Origin: Phocoena phocoena
Lineage: Eukaryota; Chordata; Mammalia; Artiodactyla; Phocoenidae
DNA length: 64,000 nt
Direction of reading: 5' to 3'
Assembly: GCF_963924675.1 (NCBI RefSeq)
Contig: NW_027077444.1
Span: 62,001 to 126,000, forward strand
The notes under the pieces are model-generated. The model was not told the origin of the DNA. It made no database searches and saw nothing but the letters and a program-made list of their open reading frames with translations. The stretch's first letter is position 1. Every line of letters begins with the position of its first letter. A program made the translations under genes and the position numbers. Positions 36,306 to 49,708 of the stretch are shown here, piece after piece.

Positions 36306-37345
36306 TTGGCTAAAAAAGTGTATGCCCTTTTCTTGAATATATACAGAAAAAGACGCATACACCCTTTTTGGCCAACTGCAATGTTGGCAATGTTCAGCCC
36401 CTTTTCTTGTGCTTAATGGCGAGTCCTTTCTACCTCTTCCAATCCCTTTCCTGCCATTCTCCGTTGCTTACAAGTCCTTTTCTCTGACTTTCCTCAAGAC
36501 ATTTTTCAGTGATAGATATTTTCAATTCTGCAGTTTCGTGAATTTTAGTGCCCCTGAGTTCCATTTTCCAACTTGTGTTTATGGGAACTGGCCACAAAGC
36601 ATCAGGATTCCTCAAGCCCTATTCTGTTTCCATGGGCAACCCTAGCCTTTGGTCAATTCGTCTTCCTGATTGGAAATTAGAGTGGCATGTGCCTGTCCGA
36701 ACACCTAGGACTTGTCTCTCATTGTTCCTCCTCCTTCTGCTTCATCCTCTGGACAAATTCCAAACTGTATGCAACAGGATGTTGACAGTGCTGACATCTC
36801 CAAGTGGGGAGACTGTTAGTAAAGACGCTGGAGTGGTGAACCCTAGCACCAAGAGATGAGGAGATGAGATGCCTTTTCCAAACTTTTCCCGATCAGACGG
36901 TATACCATCCTCTGGGTGTGACAGGCATGTTTTAGGTGTAGGAAGGGTCCCATTCATGTGAGGAGAACACCAGGGGATTTTAAATATCAGTGTCTCTCCG
37001 CAACCCAAACTGGGGAATTTTTTAAGCTACGGCTACACATATGTTCATTAAGGGCCTTGGGAAGTAGGCAGAGTCCAAACTTTAGATGATTGAAGTCTTC
37101 AGGGTCAGAAGCACTCACCACTGTCTTCCCTTAGATTCCATTTTTACTGTCATTGATGGATGATGTCAATAAAAATATCTATTCTTTTTCAGATCATTTC
37201 CCCTTATAGGTTATTGCAAAATATTGAGTGTAGTTCCCTGTGCTATACAGTAGTTCCTTGCTGATGATTTCATACATAGCAGTGTGTATGTGTTAATCCC
37301 AAACTGTTAATTGATCCCTCCTCCTACCATTTCCCTTTGGTAATA
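36306..37345. repeat. Diverged proto-satellite monomer, island 2 edge
   Basis: Copy of 9339-10378 at offset 26,967, with only a few single-base differences. Eroded palindrome at 36306-36375; L1-like block at about 37,180-37,345. Confidence 0.72.
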
Positions 37346-38866
37346 ATAAATTATAAGATTTTATGCTTCTCAGAAATGGGGGAGCTGAAAGAGAGGTATC
37401 ATTTTCAATGCAAAAGCATTTAAAACAAGATTGAAGCTTTAACCAAGATTATTAGATGTACATCCTTGGAAAGAAATCACTTTGTTTCTCTAATATTGAC
37501 CTGACAAAGAAGACAAACCTTTTCACTGAACTTGCTTATAAGAAAGTGATGGAAATATCAAATGGAAGTGTTAGAAACATCTTATTTTACCCGAGCCTTA
37601 TACACTGTTCTATGTTAATTACAGTTTGGCTCACACATCTGTTCATTGAAGTTACAATGTTCTCAATTTCTGTTACTGATCCTCCAGAGTGGACGCCAAC
37701 AAGTGTCCCCCTGCCCAGTGTCATTGGAGCCAATAGATCGAGACTGAGTTTGGTTCAAAAGCAAAGGAAACTTTATATTTTGATCAGAGAATGGAGAGGT
37801 GCTACCCTGTGGGCTGTGGGCTGGGCTGCTGTGTAGAGATCCTGTCAGAGTCACTGGGAGGGAGGGGGCTGAGCTCTCGAGGACCTGGTTGGCTGCAGCT
37901 CAGGCTCTATGTCACGGAGTCTGAACTGGGCCCCAGGAGCTGAAGTGTCGTCGAGCCATTCTGCTCTAGGAAATCTGGTCTGAAGTGCCGGGTGTGGAAC
38001 CTCTGTATGCGGGACACTAGGAGCACCTGAAATTAGACAAAGCACAAAGGATAAAAATGGTTAGACTTTATTTTATTGCCCAGATTCTATTTTTATCTCC
38101 CAGGCATTTTTAAGGGGCTTTGCCTGGGACAAACTTCTCTTCTGCCTTTTGTCCCTTTCCTCATTCTTGGAGTGCTGCGGGTGCAGACCCTTCTTCTGTA
38201 ACTGCTGAGTGCTGAGTTAGGAGGCTTCATACCCGTGGGCGAGGGTCAGAACTTCTCCCCAGCAGCCTCCAGGTGACGTTGATTGTCCCCAGGCCTCCTG
38301 CCTCCCTGCTCGTCCACCTGAGCACCAGTATTGGAAGTGTTATAGATTCTAATGACCTTTAAGGGTCCAGAAAGGAGATGTGCAGTGGCGCTGTGAGGTC
38401 CAGTTTCACTCCGCCCCACATTTGTTCGGCCACCTTAGGCTGACCGTTTCTGCCAGCCTAGATGCTCTGACTGACCGTTTCTGCCAGCCTAGATGCTCTG
38501 ACCAACAGTCTGCGCTTTCTTCCATTAGGCCCCTGAATTAACGTAAAAACAGCACCAGGTGTCAGGATCCTGCCCGCTCAGCTCCCAGACAGTCCAGGGT
38601 CAGTGGTGATGAAGGATCATGATGGTCACTGAGTCAAGAGCCTTTGGAAGTAAACAGGAGTCCAGCCGGTCTTATTGGCCACCATCATCAGGGTGTCTGT
38701 AGGCTTTTCTATGGTGACAGCATGATATACGGTTCCCCCGCCAAGATTATTAGCTCCCCTCTGGGTACAGTAAGTACTGCAAGCAGTAGTCTACTCTTTT
38801 GGGACACACTCTTGTTGTTTTATGAGAGAAACTCCAGGTCAAGTGATGGTCACACGGGTCGTCATG
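37346..38866. other. Island 2 unassigned segment (left part)
   Basis: Duplicate of 10,379-11,899. The 126-codon frame is at 37456-37836, with one serine-to-asparagine difference from the other copy. The 31-bp tandem duplication is at 38440-38501. No recognised gene. Confidence 0.5.
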
Positions 38867-39952
38867 GTGCCCCGTTGCCCCCGGTTATCTCTCTGGAGGT
38901 TGGAGTTGGAGGGCCTCCTCAATCGAGGTCAGTGTGCCCACGGAGCAAACCCTGCAACTTCAGGGCATGGTTGGGGGTTAGGATCACCACGTGGGGTCCG
39001 TTTCCCTTAGAAGGGAGGTGGCCTTTTGGGCTGCTGATTTCCAGGTTTTCAGATACCACCAGTATCTTGGCCAGATGTGGCGGTGGGCCAAGCCCCTTGG
39101 TGACCATAGTTTATCCTACCTGGATGGCATTCTTGCATTGTTCCATTTCAAGTGGTCCCAGTTTTTGCACTAATACTCCAATGGCGATTCACCTTTCACC
39201 AGGAATGTAAAGGTCAAAGGGTTTAGCTAAATTAGGGAGTTCCAGGGCAAGGGTCTGAATTGACTGCTCTTTCCATTCTTGAAAGGCCACTTCTGGATTC
39301 TATTCAAAAGGATCATCATCTTTTCCTTTCAGTGTTTCATATAGAGGCCCAGCTAGTAGACTGTAGTTAGGGATCCAGAGGCAGGAAACCCTGGCTTCCT
39401 CAGGAACCCCTAAGCTGTCTTCTAGTTTCAGAAAGGGGTAAGGCTGTAAATTGTTTCTTCCCTTTCCTGGGATGGGCTTCTCCGACCTTCTGTGAGAATG
39501 AAGCCCAGGCAGGTCACCGTAGTCTGTGATACTTGAGCTTTTTCGTGGACAACTTCTATCCTTTATTGGCTTGGTAGTTCTGAGGCCTCCTTAGTAGGGC
39601 TGGCGATCAGAATGTCGTCTGAATATTGAAGGAGTGTTTCCTTTTCCAGAGGTAGAACTTTTAGGTCTTTAGCTGAGCTTTCCCCAAAGATGGTGTGGGA
39701 ATTTTTGAATCCTTGGGGCAAGACAGCCTGGAAGTATTGTTTTAGTTGTATGTTGAGTCCTGTCACTCACAAGCCAAAATTTCTTGTGACTCTGGGACTA
39801 ATGGAATACAAAAGAAGGCATCAGTGAAGACTAATACAGAATACCAAGTCCTGGTGGTTGGTAGAATGACCAGCAGGGTGTAGGATTTAGGAACTACTGG
39901 AGGTATATCCTCAGTGGCTTCACTGACTGTCCTGACATCCTTTACCAGGACT
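38867..39952 (-). pseudogene. Endogenous retrovirus pol remnant, second copy
   Basis: Duplicate of the pol remnant in island 1, with the same breaks. The best open piece is 39766-39563 with the same YSDD catalytic box. A few single-base changes, e.g. near 39,709, leave the readable protein unchanged. It was carried by segmental duplication, not by a second integration, since the surrounding sequence is equally identical. Confidence 0.75.
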
Positions 39953-39957
39953 CCAGC

Positions 39958-40157
39958 AGCCCATGGGGCTCTCGAGGTCAGGCCAATCCCAGGATATGGA
40001 GCTCACCTGGGCAGGTACCCTACCCCCACCCCAGCCCACGGGGCTCTCGTGTTCAGGCCCCTCCCAGGATATGGGATTCCCTGGGCAGGTCCTCTGCAGT
40101 CCATGGGGCTCCCGTGGTCAGGCCCCTCCCAGGATACAGAGCTACCCTTGCAGGTAC
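39958..40157. repeat. GC-rich tandem repeat, island 2 copy
   Basis: Duplicate of the 65-75 bp, about 2.9-copy repeat at 12,991-13,190; same copy number and spacing. Confidence 0.85.
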
Positions 40158-41471
40158 CTTGGCAGGGCTGGGCACACAGGAACCGTGCACATAGCCCTCA
40201 TTGCAGAGCACTCCCAGCTCACCTGTCGCTCAGATCTGACACAGAGCACCTCAGAGCAGGACTTGAACTAACAAACAGCAGCTCTGACAGGTCTGTGACC
40301 CTGGGCATCACTCTGTGCGGCCTCCTCCACCTGGTCTTCCAGAGACTTCCACTGCACCCGGGGCACCAGGCCTCTGTCTCCAACCACCACCCACCCCTCC
40401 TCTCCCTGACTCCTGGGTTCCTCTCATTAGGAGAGGGTTTTCTTGAAGTTGTCTCCCACTCATGGGCCAGATAATATAATTAGAAAACAAGCCAGAGCTG
40501 CAGCCCCTTGTCTATCCTGACTCTCAGGAGCCCACACCTGTTCCTTGGACCTGGCCAATTCAGCAAGTTCCATTTTCAGCAACTGTGAGCCCCTGAGGGG
40601 TGATTATTGGCTGGCTTGGGAAGCCTGACCGTGCCGGCCAGCCCTCCCCAGGTGTGCCTGGGTTGAGATCAATATAAACACCGCTCCAGGCAGCAAGAGC
40701 CCCTGCAGCTGTGCCTGACGCCATTTTCTCTGCCCTGTCAGCAGTCTCGGGGCTGGGCTGGTGGGAGGGAGTGAGAGGCCACGGCTTTGTGGGTGTCCCA
40801 GTGTGAGTGGGGCTCTGCTGGACTTTCTGCAGCAGTTGCCAAGATGCTACCTGCTAAAGAAGAGGATGTGTCACCCACACCTGCCGCTGGAATTTCTCCC
40901 TGGGCACAGGTGAGGAAGGAAGAAAGCAGTGGGGGCCGGGACAGCAGGGGTATCTCAGGCAGGGAAATGGAGAGCTTCCAGAAGAGCACCCAGGGCCAGG
41001 ACCATCCTGGCTGGCCTGCAGGCACCAAGTCGGCTGGCATGCTGTCCCTCATGTGGCTCCATGGCCCTTCCTCTAGGTTTTCAAGTCCTTGTACATATTC
41101 AGGTGTTTAGCCTTGGAAGGGTGGGAACATTTCAGCAGCAGCTGGCCTGGGGCTCGGCCCACGTTTACTCACAGATACCTCGGCACGGTCCACCAGCTTT
41201 GCAGTGAGGACGCTTGTTGCGAGGAGCATGCTGGCTGAATGGGAGATGATTCCCCACCACTGACCAACTTCAGAATTGTTTGCAATTGGAGCAAGTGCCC
41301 TGAAACGGTTTTCCTCTGTGTAACTGGTGGGTTCTGTTCTTTTTTATCTTTTTTTCGTTTTTGGTTCAAGGTAGATTTTATTCCTCTTTTGTGTATTTAC
41401 AGATATAAGCATGGAAATAATTTATTCATATAAATACATGTATGTGAAGGGAAGAATATTTTTCTGTTTTA
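40158..41471. other. Island 2 unassigned segment with promoter/exon-like signals
   Basis: Duplicate of 13,191-14,504. The TATAAAC (about 40,673), the ATG at 40,844 and CAG|GTGAGG at about 40,909/40,910 are all preserved. One difference noted near 40,751. Confidence 0.35.
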
Positions 41472-42192
41472 CTTTTTTTAATTTTATTTTTTTATTTTGA
41501 ATTTAATTTTATATTTTTATACAGCAGGTTGTTTTTGGTTATCTACTTTATACATATAAATGTATACATACCAATCCCAATATCTCAACTCCTCCCACCA
41601 CCATCCCCAACAGCTTTCCCCCCTTGTTGTCCATACGTTTGTTGTATACATGTATTGCTCTATTTCTGCCTTGCAAAACGGTTCATCTGTACAATTTTTC
41701 TAGGTTCCACATATATGCATTAATATACAAGATTTGTTTTTCTCTTTCTGACTTACTTCACTCTGTATGACAGTCTCTAGATCCATCAACGTCTCTACAA
41801 ATGTCCCAATTTCATTCCTTTTTATGGCTTAGTAATATTCCATTTTATATATGTACCACATCTTTATGCATTCGTCTGTCTGTGGGCATTTAGGTTGCTT
41901 CCATTTCCTGGATAGTGTAAATAGTGATGCAATGAACATTGTGGTGAATGTCTCTTTTTGATTTATGGTTTTGTCTGGGTATATGCCCAGTAGAGGGATT
42001 GCTGTATCATATGGTAATTCTATTCTTAGTTTTATAAGAAACTCCATAATGTTCTCCACAGTGACTGTATCAATTTACGTTCCCAACAATAGTGGAAGAG
42101 GATTCCTTATCTCCACACCGTTTCCAGCATTTGTTGTTTGTAGATTTTCTGATGATGCCCATTCTAATAGGTGTGAGGTGATACACCATGGA
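41472..42192 (-). mobile_element. 5'-truncated L1, antisense, island 2 copy
   Basis: Duplicate of 14,505-15,225 with the same ORF2 remnant (42059-41829), same stop after MEYY and same join to satellite. Confidence 0.87.
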
Positions 42193-43317
42193 TGAGTCTA
42201 TTTCGTTGAGCAAAGAGTAGGTCTTGTTTATTACGTATTTGGCTTATGGAATGGTATGTGTGCTAATTTCAATCTGTTTTTATACAGCAGCCCAACTCAA
42301 CTTTCCCCTTAAGCAAGCATAAGGTTTTTATCTAAATGTGAGACTCTGTTCGGTTTTGTAATTCAGTTTATGTGTAGCCAAGTTTACACTCCCTCTATTA
42401 GTGATATCTTATGATAATTATCTTTCTTTGTGTGATATATTTCTCTTAGAATCATCATAATTAAATCCACTCAATTTGCTGCTACAGGCCTGATGACATT
42501 GATTTCACTGCTGAGTGATATTCCGTTGTACGTAAGTAGCACAACTTCTTTATCCATTTTTTTCTTTCTGGGATATTTAATTTGTACTGGACTCGAGGTT
42601 CTTGTAAACACAGCAGCCCTAAATTTTGTGTTGGCTGTGTCTTGTTGATTTTAATTTTCCTAAGCTATAGGGCCAAAAGTGGAAGTGCCCTAGGCTCTGT
42701 AGCTTTGTTTTTTAGATGTTTCAGGATACACCATGAACATCTCCAGAGTGTCTGTTGGCAATTTGCATCCCGCCCATCAGCATAACACGGCTCCCTGTTC
42801 TCCATGGCCTGTCCTGTGTTTCTGGTTTTTACACTTTATTCAGATGGCCTTTTTGACGAATGGGAAATGTGACTTCATTGTAGTGTGGATTTCCATTGCT
42901 GGAGTGCTTGGTTGGCCAAAATGTTCATATGCGTTTTTTCCTGAATATATTCAGGAAAAATGTATACGCACTTTTTGTCCATGTGCATCACTGTCAAAGA
43001 TCTGCCGCTTTTCATATGCTTTAAATGCAATTCCAATCTACCTCTTGAAATATGATTCCTGCAATTCTGCCTCGTTTTCAAGTCCTCTTTGCAGACTTAC
43101 TTCGATATATTTTTGCCAATAGCTGTCATTTATCTCTGCAGGTTTGTGAATTACAGTGCCCCTGAGCTCCTTTCTTAACTCGCTTCCTTGTAAGCTGGCC
43201 ACAAAACTGCAGGTATGCTTCAGGCCATAATCAGGGTCCGGCACGGCACTCTGAGCCTTTGGTTAATTCCTCTTCCTGGTGGGAAATTAGAGTTAAATGT
43301 GCCCCTCCAGATACCTG
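42193..43317. repeat. Diverged satellite monomer part, island 2
   Basis: Duplicate of 15,226-16,350, with a palindrome at 42912-42981. About four single-base differences from its partner were seen. Confidence 0.87.
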
Positions 43318-46300
43318 CCTCACTCCCAGCCACATGGTGATGTATGTCCTCAGGTTTGAGGCCATATGTGATGGGTTCCTCATCTTTTGATGATGTGGCC
43401 ACACTGGTGTGTGGACACTCCTGCCTGGTTCCCATCCCCTTGGTGATGTGGGCCCTCTGGTGAGACTCTGATCCTGGTTGGGTTCCTCACACATCCGTGA
43501 GGTGAGCCCTCTTCTCTGAGGTCACTCCTGCCTGGCTGGCACAACCCGCCTTGTTGACTTCGGCACCCTGGTGGCAGTTGGAGCCTGCTGGGAGCCTCCT
43601 TCCCGTGGTGATGAGGCCCTCTGGCGTCAGACCCTAATGGCGGGGTTCCCACATTTTCTGATACGTGCTAAGTGGTACGAGGGCACTCCTGCCAGGTTCC
43701 CATCCTCATGAGCGTGTGGGCCTTCTGTTCTGAGGTCCTAACGGCTGGGTTGCTCACACTTTCATGATGTGGGCCCTCTGCTGTGAGGTCAATCCTGCCT
43801 GGCTGGCACACGTCGCCTTGGCGATGTGGACCCTCTGGTGGCAGTTGGAGTGTGCTGGGGCCTCCTCCCCTCAGTGATGAGGGCCTTCTGGTGTCAGGCC
43901 CTAAGTGCTGGGCTCCACACATTTTCTGATGTGTGCCCAGTGGTGCGAGTCACTCCTGCCAGGTTCCCATCCCCATGGGCATGTGGGACTTCTGTTCTGT
44001 GGTCCCAACTGCTGGGTTGCTCACAGTTTCATGATGTGGGCCCTTTGCTGTGTGTTCACTCTGGCCTGTATCCCATAGTGTCAGTGCTCTGGGCCTCCAG
44101 CTTGGAGTTTCCAACTTCTCGATTCCTCACCTTTTTTATTCTATGGGCCCTCGGTTGTGCGTCTCCTCCTGCATGCCTCACTCCCAGCCCCTTCGTGATG
44201 TGTGTCCCCTTGTTTGAGGCCACATGTGCTGTGTTCCTCACCTTTCTATAATGTGGCCACACTGGTGTGAGGACACTCTTGCCTGGTTCCCATTCCCTTG
44301 GTGATGTTGGCCCCACTGCTGTTAGGACAGTCTTGCCTGGTTCCCATCACCTTGGTGATGTTGGCCCTCTGGTGAGAGTCTGATCCTGGTTAGGTTCCTC
44401 ACCCTTCTGTGAGGTGGGCCCTCTGCTCTGAGCTCACTCCTGCCTGGCTGGCACACCCCGCCTTGGCAACGTCGGCCATATGGTGGCAGTTGGAGCCTGC
44501 TGGGAGCCTCCTCCCCTCAGTGATGAGGGCCCTCTGGCCTCAGGCCCTAACTGCTGGGTTCCCACATTTTCTGATTCGTGCTAAGTGGTGCAAGGACACT
44601 CCTGCCAGGTTCCCATCCCCATGGGGATGTGAGCCTTCTGCTCTGAGGTCCCAACGGCTGTGTTGCTCACAGTTTCATGATGAGGGCCCTCTGGTGTGAG
44701 TTCACTCCTGCCTAGATCCCATAGCCTCGCTGCTCCTGGCTGCCTGCCGGAGGTTCCAACTGTGGGATTCCTCACCTTTTTTATTCTATGGTCCCTCTGT
44801 TTTGAGGATCCTCTGGCCTGCCTCACTCCCAGCCCCTTGGTGATGTGTGTCCTCAGGTTTGAGGCCACGTGTGCTGGGTCCCTCAAATTATGGTGATGTA
44901 GCCCCACTGGTGTGAGGACACTCCTGCCTGGTTCCCATTCCCTTGGTGATGTTGGCCCTCTGGTGACAGTCTGATCCTTGTTGGGTTCCTCACACTTCTG
45001 TGAGGTGGGCTTTCTGCTCTGAGGTCACTCCTGCCTGGTTGGCACACCCCGCCTTGGTGACATCGGCCTTATGGTGGCAGTTAGAGCCTGCTGGGAGCCT
45101 CCTCCCCTCGGTGATGAGGGTCCTCTGGCCTCAGGTCCTAACTGCTGGGTTCCCACATTTTCTGATTCGTGGAAGTGGGCCGAGGACACTCCTGTCAGGT
45201 TCCCATCCCCATAGGGATGTGGGCCTTCTGCTCTGAGGTCCCATCCGCTGGGTTGCTCACAGTTTCATGATGTGGGACCTCTGCTGTGAGTTTGCTGTGG
45301 CCTGGATCCCATAGACTCTGTGCTCTGGGCGGCCTACTGGCCGGTTCCAACTGCTGGATTCCTCACAACTTTTATTCTGTGGGCTCTGTTTTGTGAGGAT
45401 ACTCCTGCTTGCCTCACTCCTAGCCCCTTGGAGATGTGGGTCCCCTGTTTTAGGCCACATGTTCTGGGTTCCTCACCTTTCTATAATGTGGCCACACTGG
45501 TGTGAGGACCCTCCTGCCTGGTTCCGATCCCCTTGGTGATGTGGGCCCTCTGGTGAGAGTCTTATCCTGGCTGGTTTCCTCACCCTTCTGTGAGGTAGGC
45601 CCTCTGCGGTGAGGTCACTCCTGCCTGGCTGGCACACATCACCTTGGTGACGTGGGCCCTCAGTTGGGAGTTGGTGTCTGCTGCGAGTCTCTGTCCCTCG
45701 GTAATGAGGGCCCTCTTGCGTCAGACCCTAACTCCTGGGCTCCCAAAATTTGCAGATGTGCGACCTGTGGTGCGAGTACACTCCTGTCAGGTTCCCAACC
45801 CCATGGGAATTTGGGCCTTCTGCTCTGAGGTCCCAACGGCTGGGGTGCTCACAGTTTCATGATGAGGGCCCTCTGATGTGCGTTCATTCCGGCCTAGATC
45901 CCATAGGCTTGCTGCTCCTGGGCGCCTGCTGGGAGGTTCCAACTGCGGGATTCCTCACCTTTTTTATTCTATGGGCCCTCTGTTTTGAGGCTCCTCCTGC
46001 CTGCCTCAATCCCAGCCCCGTTGTGATGTGTGTCCTCTGGTGTGAGGCCACGTGTGCTGGGTCCCTCACCTTTCGATGATGTGGCCCCAATGGTGTGAGG
46101 ACACTCGTGCCTGTTTCCCAGCCCCTTGGTGATGTGGCCCCTCTGGTGAGAGTCTGATCCTGGCTGGGTTCCTTACCGTTCTGTGAGGTGGGCCCTGTGC
46201 TCTGAGGTAACTCCTGCCTGGCTTGCTCCCATTGCCTTGGTGACGTCGGCCCTCTGGTGGCAGTTGGATCCTTTTGGAGACTCCTGTCCTCGGTGATGAG

Positions 46301-48675
46301 GTCCCTCTGGCGTCAGGCTCTAACTGCTGGGCTCCCCAGGTTTTCTGATGTGAGCCCAGTGATGCCAGGACACTCGTGAAATGTTCCCATCCCCATGGCG
46401 ATATGGGCCTTCTGCTCTGAGGTTCCAACGACTGGGTTGCTCACAGTTTCCTGATGTTAGCTCTCTGGTGTTAGTTCACTCATTCCTAGATCCCATAGCC
46501 TCTGTACTCTGGGCCGCCTGCTGGGAAGTTCCAACTGCTGGGTTCCTCACCTTTTTTATTCTTTGGGCCCTGTGTTGGGAGGCTCCTCCTGCCTGTGTCA
46601 CTCCCAGCCCCTTGGTGATGTAGGTCCTCTGGTTTGTGGCCACATGTGCCAGTTTCCTCATCTTTTAGTGATGTGGCCCCACTGGTGTGAGGACACTCAT
46701 GCCTGGTTCCCGTCCCCTTGGTGATATGGGCCCTCTGGTGAGAGTCTGATCCTGGTTGGGTTCCTCACACTTCTTTGAGGTGGGCCGTCTGCTGTGAGGT
46801 CACTCCTGCCTGGCTGGCACACCCCGCCTTGGCGACGTGGGCCCTCTTGTGGTAGTTGGAACATGCTGGGAGCCTCCTCCCCTCAGTGATGAGGGCCCTC
46901 TGGCGTCAGGCCCTAACTGCTGGGTACCCACATTTTCTGATATGTGCTAAGTGGTGCGAGGACACTCCTGCCATGCTCCCAACACCTTGGGGATGTGGAC
47001 CTTCTGCTCTGAGGTCCAAATGGCTGGGTTGCTCGCAGTTTCATGATGTGGACCCTCTGCTGTGAGTTTACTGCGGCCTGAATCGCATAGACTTGGTGCT
47101 CTTGGCCGCCTGCTGGGAGGTTCCCATTGCTGGATTCCTCAGCTTTTTTATTCTATGGGCCCTGTGTTGTGAGGCTACTCCTGCCTGCCTCATTCCGAGC
47201 CCCTTGGAGATGTGGGTCTTCTGGTTTAGGCCACATGTGCTGGGTTCCTCACCTTTCTATGATGTGGCCACACTGGTCTGAAGACTCTCCTGCCTGGTTC
47301 TGATCACCTTGGTGATGTGGGCCCTCTGGTGAGAGTCTTATCCTGGCTGTGTTCCTCACCCTTCTGTGAGGTAGGCCCTCTGCGGTGAGGTCACTCCTAC
47401 CTGGCTGTCACACTTCACCTTGGCGACGTGGGACCTCAGTTGGGTGTTGGTGCCTGATTGGAGTCTCCTCCCCTTGGTAATGAGGGCCCTCTGGCGTCAG
47501 GCCCTAACTCCTGGGTTCCCTAAATTCTCTGATGTGTGCCCTGTGGTGCGAGTACACTTCTGACAGGTTCCCAACCCCATGGGAATGTGGGCCTTCTGCT
47601 CTGAGATCCCAACGCCTAGGTTGCTCACAGTTTCATGATGACGGCCCTCTGGTGTGAGATCACTCCGGCCTGGATCCCATAGTCTCGCTGCTCCTGGCCG
47701 CCTGCTGGGAGGTTCCAACTGCGGGATTCTTCACCTTTTTAATTCTATGGTCCCTCTGTTTTGAGGCTCCTCCTGCCTGCCTCAATCCCAGCTCCCTTGT
47801 GATGTGTGTCCTCTGGTTTGAGGCCACGTGTGCTGGGTCCCTCACTTTTCGGTGATGTGGCCCCACTAGTGTGAGGACACTCCTGCCTGGTTCCCATTCC
47901 CTTGGTGATGTGGGCCCTCTGGTGAGAATCTGATCCTCTTTAGTTCTTCACACTTCTGTGAGGTTGACCCTCTGCTCTGAGGTCACTCCTGCCTGGTTGT
48001 CGCACTCCGCATTGGCGACGTCGCCCCTCTGGTAGCAGTCGGAGCTGGCTGGGAGCCACCGCCCCTCGGTGATGAGGGCCCTCTGGCATCAGGCACTAAT
48101 TGCTGGGCTCCCCACATTTTTTCATGTGTGCCCACTCTTGCGATGACACTCCTGCTTGTTTCCCTTCCCCATGGGGATGTGGGCCTTCTGCTCTGAGGTC
48201 ACAACGGCTGGGTTGCTTACAGAATCACAATGAGGGCCCTCTGTTGTGAGTTCATGCCGGCCTGGATCTCATAGCCTCAGTGCTCTGGGCCGCCTGCTAG
48301 GAAGATCCAACTGCTGGTTTCCACACCTTTTGTATACAATGGGTCATGTGTTGTGAGGTTAATCCTGCCTGCCTCACTCCGAAACCCATGGTGATGTGGG
48401 TCCTCTGGTTTGAGGCCACATGTGCTGGGTACCTCAACTTTTGATGATGTGGCCCCACGGGTGTGAGGACACTCCTTCCTGGTTCCCATCACCTTGGTGA
48501 TGTGGGCCCTCTGGGGAGAGTCTGATCCTGGCTGGGTTCCCTACCATTCTGTGAGGTGGGCCCTCTGATGTCAGGTCACTCCTGCCTGGCTAGCTCACAT
48601 CGCCTTGGCGACGTGGGCCCTCTGTTGGCCACTGGAGCATGCTGGGAGCCTCCTACTCCCGTGAATGATGGCCCT
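43318..48675. repeat. GC-rich minisatellite, island 2 copy
   Basis: Duplicate of 16,351-21,708 with identical unit lengths and order, including the 16- and 12-subunit variants at its start. About a dozen scattered single-base differences and no subunit gain or loss, so the array has not changed length since duplication. Confidence 0.92.
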
Positions 48676-49036
48676 GGAAAAAATGCATATGCCCTTTTTG
48701 GCCAAGTGCTTCATTGACGAGGTTCTGCCACTTCTCTTATGCTTTCAGAGCAATTCACGTCTACCTCCTGAAATCGGATTCCAGCAATTCTGCCCCACTT
48801 TCAAGTCCTCTTCGCAGCCTTAATTCAATATATTTTTGTACGATTTCTGTCATTTATAAGTCTGCAGGTATGTGAATGACAGTGCCCCTGAGCTCCTTTC
48901 CTCAACTCGCTTTCTTGTGAGCTGGGCACAAAACCGCAGGATTGCTTCAGGCCCTAATCTTGTTCCAGCACGGCATGCTGAGCCTTTGGTTAATTCCTTT
49001 TCCTGTTGGGAAATGAGTGTTAAAATTGCCCGTGCA
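48676..49036. repeat. Satellite fragment after minisatellite, island 2
   Basis: Duplicate of 21,709-22,069. Two clustered differences near 48,923-48,935 (GCTGGGCACAAAACCGC here, GCTGGCCACAAAAACGC in island 1) restore the canonical array sequence in this copy. Confidence 0.87.
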
Positions 49037-49708
49037 TACTGGGCATATACCCTGAGAAAACCAAAATTCAAAAAGAGTCATGTACCAAAATGTTCATTGC
49101 AGCTCTATTTACAATAGCCCGGAGATGGAAAGAACCTAAGCGCCCATCATCGGACGAATGGATAAAGAAGATGTGGCACATATACACAATGGAATATTAC
49201 TCAGCCTTAAAAAGAAATGAAACTGAGTTATTTGTAATGAGATGGATAGACCTAGAGTCTGTCATACAGAGTGAAGTAAGTCAGAAAGAAAAAGACAAAT
49301 AGCGTATGCTAACACATATATATGGAATTTAAAGGAAAAAAATGTCATGAAGAACCTAGGGATAAGACAGGAATAGAGGCGCAGACCTACTGGAGAACGG
49401 AATTGAGGATATGGGGAGGGGGAATGGTGAGTTTTGACAGGGCGAGAGAGAGTCATGGACATATACACACTAACAAATGTAGTAAGGTAGATAGCAAGGG
49501 GGAAGCAGCCGCAAGGCACAGGGATATTAGCTCGGGGCGTTGGGACAGCCTGGAGGGGTGGAAGGGGGAGAGAGGGAGGGAGGGAGACACAAGAGGGAAG
49601 ACACAGGGAGCATATGTATATGTATAGCTGATTCACTTTGTTATAAAGCAAAAACTAACACACCATTGTAAAGCAATTATACCCCAATAAAGATGTTAAA
49701 AAAAATAT
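49037..49708 (+). mobile_element. 5'-truncated L1, sense, island 2 copy
   Basis: Duplicate of 22,070-22,741. The same 11-bp target-site duplication lies at 49026-49036 and 49709-49719. The identical insertion shows the L1 landed before the 27-kb duplication. Confidence 0.92.

Larger units (their letters stand above)
22742..36970. repeat. Satellite array B, 1.75-kb monomers
   Basis: Continues the monomer interrupted by the L1. Palindromes start at 24093, 25838, 27585, 29331, 31078, 32823 and 34570, with spacings of 1745, 1747, 1746, 1747, 1745 and 1747. A diverged copy follows at 36306. The monomer at the island edge (22.7-24.1 kb) has more substitutions than those in the middle. Confidence 0.93.
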